Shown here piece after piece: positions 43,269 to 48,704 of a DNA stretch of 48,704 nucleotides. The notes under the pieces were generated by a model. It made no database searches, was not told the DNA's origin, and saw nothing but the letters and a program-made list of their open reading frames with translations. The position numbers and the translations under genes are program-made. The stretch comes from an uncultured bacterium (GTDB lineage Bacteria > Verrucomicrobiota > Kiritimatiellia > PWTM01): the NCBI GenBank assembly GCA_938005705.1, contig CALLML010000034.1, forward strand, positions 1-48,704, given 5' to 3'. Positions within the stretch are counted from its first letter, which is position 1; every line of letters begins with the position of its first letter.

Positions 43269-44195
43269 GTGTCGGAGCCCGAGACTGTGCTCATCATCGA
43301 GACGCAAGAAAACAACGTCTATCGCAACCTGGCAGTCGAGGAATACCTCCTGGAACGGGGAGAGGAAGGCCCATTTCTCTTCCTTTACCGCAACTGTCCC
43401 GCGGTGGTCATCGGGAAAAATCAGAATCCTTGGCGGGAGTGTCGGATAGATTGTCTCCACGACATTGGGGCCGCTCTCGCACGCCGCATCTCCGGCGGCG
43501 GCGCCGTGTACCACGATCTCGGCAATTTGAATTACAGTCTGGTGTGTGCTCGGTCGCTGTATAGGGCTGAAGAAGTGTTTGCGCGGGTTCTGGCCGCCCT
43601 GCGCAACCTCGGCATTCGCGCTCGATTGGAAGGGAAGACTTCGTTGACGGTGGACGGCCGCAAGATTTCGGGCAATGCATTCGCCTTTCGACGAAAGGCC
43701 GTTCTCCATCACGGCACGCTGTTGGTATCCGCCAATCTCGACCTCCTCCGTTCGCTCTTTCCCGGCGACCTGTCGCTCGAAGACGGCTACGCCGTAGCCT
43801 CCGTACCGGCCGACACGATCAATCTCCACGATTTGCGTTCCGGTCTCTCCTGGCGCGAGGTGGGTGATGCGTTAGCGGAACAGTTCGTGCGATATTACGG
43901 CCCCGCACGGCGGGTCGAAGATACGGAGATTGAAACATGGCCTTGGCGCGCCTTCATGACCCGCCTGAGCGAACGGGCCTGGGTCTATGGGCGGACGCCG
44001 CCTTTTACCGTCGTCTTACCCGACGGATGGCGCCTTCGCGTGGAGGAGGGCGTGGTGCGATCCGTGCGTTCGCCCGAAGGAATGGAAAGCGCCGTGAAAA
44101 GCCATGCGCACCTGGCGTCGTGGGTGGGGCGCCCTTTCGAAGAGGTAGTCGATCATGTGTATGCCATGGGTCACAATTGTGGCGCGTTTCGATAG
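43269..44195 (+). CDS. Lipoate-protein ligase A family protein
   Basis: 308 residues of the LplA fold. It attaches lipoate or octanoate to lipoyl domains of 2-oxoacid dehydrogenases or glycine-cleavage H protein. Motifs are NLAVEEYLLERGEEGPFLFLYRN split by usual spacing, VVIGKNQNPWREC, RRISGGGAVYHDLGNLNYSL, and the lysine-bearing RKISGNAFAFRRKAVLHHGTLLV. The C-terminal accessory domain is short. The start is GTG at 43269 with a weak site; the gene lies 12 bp after the large protein gene, possibly in one transcript. Confidence 0.9.
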   Translation: MSEPETVLIIETQENNVYRNLAVEEYLLERGEEGPFLFLYRNCPAVVIGKNQNPWRECRIDCLHDIGAALARRISGGGAVYHDLGNLNYSLVCARSLYRAEEVFARVLAALRNLGIRARLEGKTSLTVDGRKISGNAFAFRRKAVLHHGTLLVSANLDLLRSLFPGDLSLEDGYAVASVPADTINLHDLRSGLSWREVGDALAEQFVRYYGPARRVEDTEIETWPWRAFMTRLSERAWVYGRTPPFTVVLPDGWRLRVEEGVVRSVRSPEGMESAVKSHAHLASWVGRPFEEVVDHVYAMGHNCGAFR

Positions 44196-44246
44196 CCGGA
44201 GGCTGTTGCGCCGAGTTCTCGTGTTTCGCCCTTGCGAGAGATCCCG

Positions 44247-45800
44247 CTATTTCGGCTTCAGCAAAATATAAGTGGGAAGCCCGATGACACCGAACCGGTC
44301 AAGCACCTCTTTGGCGGGAGGTAGATCGGGTTGTTCGGCCTGGTATTTCACAAAGATCATCTCGGATAAGCGCGCCTGCACCCGTTCGTCCTTCAGGGTG
44401 GTGCGGTCCATCGCCAGACAGTTTTTGCACCAGGTGGCCCAAAAATCCACGACGACCGGTTTCCGTTCCTCGATCCCGCGGCGGAGGGCGGCGGCCAATC
44501 CCTCAACCGCCGGCGTAACCGCGCGAAAGGCGAGAGAGCCATAATAGATGGCGAGCGCCAGAATCAGCAATCCGAAGGCATATTTCACGTAATTCATCCA
44601 TGCGCCGGGCTTGGGTAGAAAAGAAAGGCCCCCTCCCGCCAACGGCCAAGGGGCGCCCATTCCGATGCCGAGCACAAAGGGCAGGGCCAGACCCCATGGG
44701 TGTCCGGAGAGGTACCACTCGCCGGCCATCACCACCACGCTGATCACTACCGGAGCCACGCAGGCGCCTGCCAGCAGCGCAGAGATCATCCCCATGACGA
44801 AGGCCGGTGCGATCCCACGCATGCGGCTTGGCGTGCCTTTGGGCTGAAATCGGGAAAAATCAATGTTGAAAAGGCCGAACATGCCTAGCGCCAAAACCAG
44901 AAACACGGCCGCCAGAAATCCGTTGAACCAGCGCGAGGCGCTCCACGAACCAAAACGCGCTCCCGTCAGAACAACAAACAGCCCCAATCCGCCGTACGCC
45001 AGTGCCATCGCCAGTCCGTAAACACCGCCCAGCAGAAACCCGCGACGACGCGAGGCCGCCTTCATTCCTGCGCCGATGATCGCCAAGTTCACGGGAATCA
45101 TCGGCAGTACACAGGGCGTCAGATTCAGTGCCGCACCGCCGATTAGCGTGAGAAGCAGGGTAATCCCGATCGCGCGCCGAGGTCTTGCCGCGGCCGGCCC
45201 GCCGGCACCGCCCTCCAGAAATGCCAGAAAATCGGCAACGCCTTGGTAGCCGAAGATTCTGCCGCGCTCCTCGTATCGGTCGAGCCATCGCTCCCATTCG
45301 GGGCGGGCGGCGTCTTCGTCGGATTCCAACTTTGGAACGGGTGCGGCGGCGCCGACCGCGACGGCGGCCGTTGGCAAATCGCCGAGTGGAACCTCGTAAA
45401 TTTTCTCATGGGGCACGAAGCAAATCTGGTCATTGCATCCCTGCCAACGAACCACGAGTCGCAGCGGGCCTTCCGGCGACGACTCGATGCGATGCAAAAT
45501 CGAGAAATCGGCGCTGTAGATACGTGTCGGTTCGCCGCTGAATGGGTCATCTTTCATGATCGGTTCCGGCATGTTTTCCGGAATGAGCGCAACGCCTGCC
45601 GCTTCAATCGCCAGGGTATCGGCATACAAGTAATGGCCGACGGGAACGGAAAAACGGGTTAGGAGGTACTCGACGCCTTCGCGCTGGAATCGAATCGGCG
45701 TCGCGTCAAATGGATCGGCGGCTAGAAGTCTCACGGGACCGGCCAGCCATGCGGCGAGTGCAATCGCCGCTGCGAAAGGCACATTGGAAAAAACTTGCAT
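44247..45800 (-). CDS. dsbD: DsbD-type thiol:disulfide interchange protein
   Basis: 517 residues. A signal peptide (AIALAAWLAGPVRLLAAD) leads to a periplasmic alpha domain with the redox pair in GCNDQICF. Eight or so membrane helices follow, with the transmembrane cysteines in LNLTPCVLPMIP and AGACVAPVV. The C-terminal thioredoxin domain has WATWCKNC. This is the three-domain layout of DsbD, which carries electrons from cytoplasmic thioredoxin to periplasmic cysteines. A 9-residue longer start at 45824 exists, but MQVFSN at 45800 gives a standard signal peptide. It is divergent from the tRNA nucleotidyltransferase gene and convergent with the lipoate ligase. Confidence 0.92.
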   Translation of the reverse strand: MQVFSNVPFAAAIALAAWLAGPVRLLAADPFDATPIRFQREGVEYLLTRFSVPVGHYLYADTLAIEAAGVALIPENMPEPIMKDDPFSGEPTRIYSADFSILHRIESSPEGPLRLVVRWQGCNDQICFVPHEKIYEVPLGDLPTAAVAVGAAAPVPKLESDEDAARPEWERWLDRYEERGRIFGYQGVADFLAFLEGGAGGPAAARPRRAIGITLLLTLIGGAALNLTPCVLPMIPVNLAIIGAGMKAASRRRGFLLGGVYGLAMALAYGGLGLFVVLTGARFGSWSASRWFNGFLAAVFLVLALGMFGLFNIDFSRFQPKGTPSRMRGIAPAFVMGMISALLAGACVAPVVISVVVMAGEWYLSGHPWGLALPFVLGIGMGAPWPLAGGGLSFLPKPGAWMNYVKYAFGLLILALAIYYGSLAFRAVTPAVEGLAAALRRGIEERKPVVVDFWATWCKNCLAMDRTTLKDERVQARLSEMIFVKYQAEQPDLPPAKEVLDRFGVIGLPTYILLKPK

Positions 45801-45870
45801 TGGCGAGCTCAATGTCGATCTCATCAGCGTTTGGACAGACGTTTATGAATGGCTATTCAAATTTTATCGT

Positions 45871-47271
45871 ATGGGTCGCAAAATGACAAATGACACGCCG
45901 TTGTCTCCGGAGATCGGGGCCCGAGAGATCGTCGAGCGCTTGACGCGCGCGGGTCATCGGGCACTTTGGGCCGGCGGCTGCGTCCGCGACCGGCTTCTGG
46001 GGCGGCCTCCTAAAGATGTGGACATTGCCACTAGCGCGTCCCCCGATCAGATTCTGTCGCTCTTCCCGTCGGCAAAAGCGGTCGGCAAATCCTTCGGGGT
46101 GGTTTGTGTTCCGCGTCGTGGCCACACCTACGAGGTCGCGACGTTCCGTCGCGATGTGGGGACTCTCGATGGTCGACATCCCTTGGCCGTGGAATTTGCG
46201 GATGAACAGGAGGATGCCCGTCGGCGGGATTTCACGATCAACGGTCTGTTTTATGATCCGAATTCCGACACCGTGCTCGATTATGTAGGAGGGCGTGCCG
46301 ACCTCGAAAGGCGGATCATCCGCGCGATCGGCGATCCGAACGAACGGTTTGCCGAAGACCGTCTCCGCATGCTGCGGGCGTTGCGCTTCGCCTCGACCCT
46401 GGAGTTTACGCTCGATTCAGCGACGGAAGGGGCCGTTCGCAAACATGCGGATTCCATTCGCGCCATCAGCGCGGAACGCGTGGCGGCGGAATTGACGCGC
46501 CTGCTCGTGGAGTCGCCGAAGGCCGGACAAGGTATTCGGCTCTTGGAACGGACAGGATTGCTGGCGGTGATTCTGCCGGAGGTGGCGGCCATGGCCGGTC
46601 AACGTCAGCCGCCGGAGTTTCATCCGGAGGGTGACGTGTTGACCCACACGGTGTTGATGTTGGATGCTATGCGAGAGCGAGATGCAGAACTGGCATGGAC
46701 GGTGCTATTGCACGATGTCGGCAAGCCGCCCACCGCGATCATCGGCCGCTGGCCGGACGGGCGCGAACGCATCCGGTTTGATCGGCACGCCGAGGTGGGA
46801 GCGCAGATGGCGCGGGACATCCTCACACGCCTGCGCATGCCCCACAAGCTCATCGAGACGGTGGCGTTCGCCATCGGCAATCACATGCGATTCAAAGACG
46901 TTCAACGGATGCGGCGGTCCACTCTGCGTCGTTTGCTGGGGGCGCCGACTTTCCCGTTGGAATTGGAGTTGCACCGTCTGGATTGCGTAGCCAGTCACGG
47001 TTTGCTCGACAACCACGACTTTCTCCGTCGGGTGCGGGCGGAATGGGCTACTGAAAAACCGTTGCCGCCGCCACTGGTCAGCGGGCATGACCTGCTCGCC
47101 ATGGGTATGAAAGAAGGTCCGGAACTGGGGCGGGTTCTGCGCGCACTCTATGAGGCGCAATTGGAACATCCGGAGTGGGATCGTGAGCGTCTGTTAGCGA
47201 TGGCGGACGAACAACGCACATCGGAGTCACCTGGCGCTTCGTGCCCGGATCCGTCGGCCCGAGAGACATGA
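45871..47271 (+). CDS. tRNA nucleotidyltransferase / poly(A) polymerase family protein with HD domain
   Basis: 466 residues. The class II nucleotidyltransferase head has GGCVRDRLLGRPPKDVDIAT with the metal-binding DVD, then TFRRDVGTLDGRHP, RRRDFTINGLFYDP and RFAEDRLRMLRALRFAS, the flexible-loop and template-arm signatures. The C-terminal half has an HD phosphohydrolase motif (LLHDVGKP). It adds or repairs the CCA end of tRNA, or polyadenylates RNA; these cannot be told apart by eye. The ATG at 45871 is preferred; another at 45883 and a TTG at 45784 are possible. The gene converges on the dGTPase gene, 29 bp between stops. Confidence 0.9.
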   Translation: MGRKMTNDTPLSPEIGAREIVERLTRAGHRALWAGGCVRDRLLGRPPKDVDIATSASPDQILSLFPSAKAVGKSFGVVCVPRRGHTYEVATFRRDVGTLDGRHPLAVEFADEQEDARRRDFTINGLFYDPNSDTVLDYVGGRADLERRIIRAIGDPNERFAEDRLRMLRALRFASTLEFTLDSATEGAVRKHADSIRAISAERVAAELTRLLVESPKAGQGIRLLERTGLLAVILPEVAAMAGQRQPPEFHPEGDVLTHTVLMLDAMRERDAELAWTVLLHDVGKPPTAIIGRWPDGRERIRFDRHAEVGAQMARDILTRLRMPHKLIETVAFAIGNHMRFKDVQRMRRSTLRRLLGAPTFPLELELHRLDCVASHGLLDNHDFLRRVRAEWATEKPLPPPLVSGHDLLAMGMKEGPELGRVLRALYEAQLEHPEWDRERLLAMADEQRTSESPGASCPDPSARET

Positions 47272-47300
47272 CGCCGCCGCGGGCTGTCCTCCGTCCGATG

Positions 47301-48482
47301 TTACGGCGATGGCGGCGAAGCCGGGATGGATTCGCCGGATCGGGCCAGTCCGAAACGATAACATTCCTCCAGCGCATAGCGGTCGGTCATTCCCGCGATA
47401 TAGTCGCACGCGGTTCGCCACAGACCTTCGCGGGCGATCCGCGCGCGAGCCTTGCGACCCATGGTCTCGGGATGCTCCACATAATGGAGAAACAACTTAC
47501 GCATCAGGTCCACCGCCGCGCGGCTGGCCTCGGCCACCAACGGATGCCAATACACACGCTGAAAGAGAAACGCGCGAAACGGTTCGAGCATGGCGCGCAT
47601 TTCGGCACTGAAGCAGACCAGGCGTTCTGGCGCGCGCATCACGGCTTCGACGGAGTCCGGGCGGTGTATTCGGAGGAGCGCCGCGCTTGTCTGGATGACG
47701 TCCTCCACTTGCAGGTTGAGCAGGTTGCGAATGCTCGCGAAAAGATGTTGCTCGGCCGACGCGTCCGGATGCTGACGGCGCGCCCATTCACGCGCGCGTT
47801 GCCATAGCTCGAGTTCGGACAACGCTGCGTCATCGAGCAATCCGGCTTCCACGCCGTCGTCCACGTCATGGGCATGGTACGTGATGTCGTCGGCGATATC
47901 GGCGATCTGAGCTTCCAGACAGGGAAATGGGCCGAGGGGCCGTCCGTCAAGTTCCGCACCGGGCACGGCGCTCTGATGCTTGCGGAGTCCGGCGCGAACT
48001 TCCCACGTGAGATTGAGACCGGGAAAAGCGGGGTAGGGGGCCTCAATGATTTCGACTGCGCGGCAGCTTTGCTGGTTATGGTCAAATCCGCCTTCGTTCT
48101 TCATCAACGTATCGAGCGCATGTTCCCCCGCGTGACCGAACGGGCTGTGACCGATGTCGTGCGCCAGGGCGATGGCCTCCGTCAGGTCTTCGTTGGCGCC
48201 AAGGGCCCGGGCGATGGTGCGACCGATGGCGGCCATTTCCATCGTATGGGTCAGCCGCGTTCGGTAATGGTCCGCCGTTCCGTTGACGAATACCTGGGTT
48301 TTGTACTCCAGGCGGCGAAAAGAACGGCTGTAGAGAATACGGTCTCGGTCGCGCTGGAATTCCGTTCGCAGCGGATGGGCTTCCTGCGGATATTGCCGAC
48401 CCGCGCTGCGGGCGCTGAGCGCGGCGTACGGTGACAAGTTCCGCTCTTCCATCGCCTCCCGTTCTTCGCGTCTTCGGATCAT
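47301..48482 (-). CDS. Deoxyguanosinetriphosphate triphosphohydrolase-like HD protein
   Basis: 393 residues of the dGTPase family. The N-terminal block is FQRDRDRILYSRSFRRLEYKT (split by family spacing), TRLTHTMEMAAIGRTIAR, and the HD core AIALAHDIGHSPFGHAGE. ADIADDITYHAHDVDDGVEAG supplies further metal ligands. It hydrolyses dGTP to deoxyguanosine and tripolyphosphate, or acts on other dNTPs. The ATG at 48482 has GGAGGG eight bases upstream (48491-48496), so the first 38 residues of the longer frame are not used. The remaining 48483-48704 holds no recognisable gene. Confidence 0.93.
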   Translation of the reverse strand: MIRRREEREAMEERNLSPYAALSARSAGRQYPQEAHPLRTEFQRDRDRILYSRSFRRLEYKTQVFVNGTADHYRTRLTHTMEMAAIGRTIARALGANEDLTEAIALAHDIGHSPFGHAGEHALDTLMKNEGGFDHNQQSCRAVEIIEAPYPAFPGLNLTWEVRAGLRKHQSAVPGAELDGRPLGPFPCLEAQIADIADDITYHAHDVDDGVEAGLLDDAALSELELWQRAREWARRQHPDASAEQHLFASIRNLLNLQVEDVIQTSAALLRIHRPDSVEAVMRAPERLVCFSAEMRAMLEPFRAFLFQRVYWHPLVAEASRAAVDLMRKLFLHYVEHPETMGRKARARIAREGLWRTACDYIAGMTDRYALEECYRFGLARSGESIPASPPSP

Positions 48483-48704
48483 CCTGGAAGCCCTCCACAA
48501 AATTGCGCGTGAACGGAATTGAAAGGGTTTTGCCGCGCTGCCACAAGCAAAAGCAGCGACAGCGCGGCTACGGCCTTTTATGAAACGCTCGTCCACGCCC
48601 GCGCGAAGCCCCCCCCGCTTCCGTCGGCATTGGAAATGCGTCGGCGGACGAGGGGCGTAACAACCGCGCCAGGCAGTGGCGCAGGGGCGATCCGGTCAGA
48701 CCAC

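Noticed and set aside
45324-45337. TTCCAA-CT-TTGGAA palindrome within dsbD
   Set aside because: The spacer is two bases, not three, and it lies inside coding sequence as a single copy. It is probably chance and not part of the 24472-24518 element.
45784-45870. TTG-initiated N-terminal extension of the tRNA nucleotidyltransferase
   Set aside because: It adds 29 residues absent from the family and would overlap the divergent dsbD start. The ATG at 45871 fits better.

Overview
The window is a GC-rich bacterial chromosome segment, densely packed with translationally coupled operons. Three things suggest a PVC-superphylum relative (Kiritimatiellota, Lentisphaerae or Verrucomicrobia type): mcsA-mcsB-clpC without ctsR, a six-subunit-type Rnf locus with an RseC-like leader gene, and paired TTCCAA-N3-TTGGAA palindromes in an intergenic gap. 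This placement is an impression from gene content, made without a database search.

Layout. 137-5351: a compact type II-C CRISPR-Cas locus. It has a short array, then cas2, cas1 and a 1191-residue cas9 on the minus strand, and a divergent tracrRNA candidate that ends in a perfect intrinsic terminator. The anti-repeat fixes the crRNA strand as plus, so the array is transcribed towards the cas genes. 5479-6381: a predicted outer-membrane beta-barrel protein. 6414-11082 (minus): an Rnf operon, rseC-like-rnfC-rnfD-rnfG-rnfE-rnfA, with no rnfB. 11473-13907 (minus): two membrane or lipid-linked glycosyltransferases. 14092-14944: ribosomal proteins L13 and S9. 15046-24336: argJ-argB-argD-ilvE, then mcsA-mcsB-clpC and an LpxL-type acyltransferase, so arginine synthesis lies directly next to the protein-arginine kinase and Clp system. 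24673-26797 (minus): murJ and a flavin-reductase-like gene.

27025-37877 is a nearly self-contained molybdoenzyme cluster. It contains an Rrf2-type regulator, an exported Fe-S subunit, an NrfD-type membrane subunit, a 1077-residue Tat-exported molybdopterin oxidoreductase, and moeA, moaA, moaC, a MOSC-MogA fusion and a MobB-MobA fusion. 37888-38614 is a frameshifted, truncated IS110-type transposase. 39384-43256 encodes a 1290-residue membrane-anchored protein with a degenerate polysaccharide-deacetylase-like domain, lectin-like regions and TPRs. The right end holds a lipoate ligase, a DsbD-type reductase, a tRNA nucleotidyltransferase and a dGTPase-like HD protein.

The most unusual points are these: the CRISPR locus architecture (repeats that end in a promoter-like -10, a short anti-repeat, a tandem 8-codon duplication inside Cas9); the Rnf operon without RnfB; the inactive-looking deacetylase fusion; and structured intergenic DNA at 11170-11228 and 24472-24611. 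All functional calls come from reading the translated sequences and motifs. No similarity search or folding program was run.
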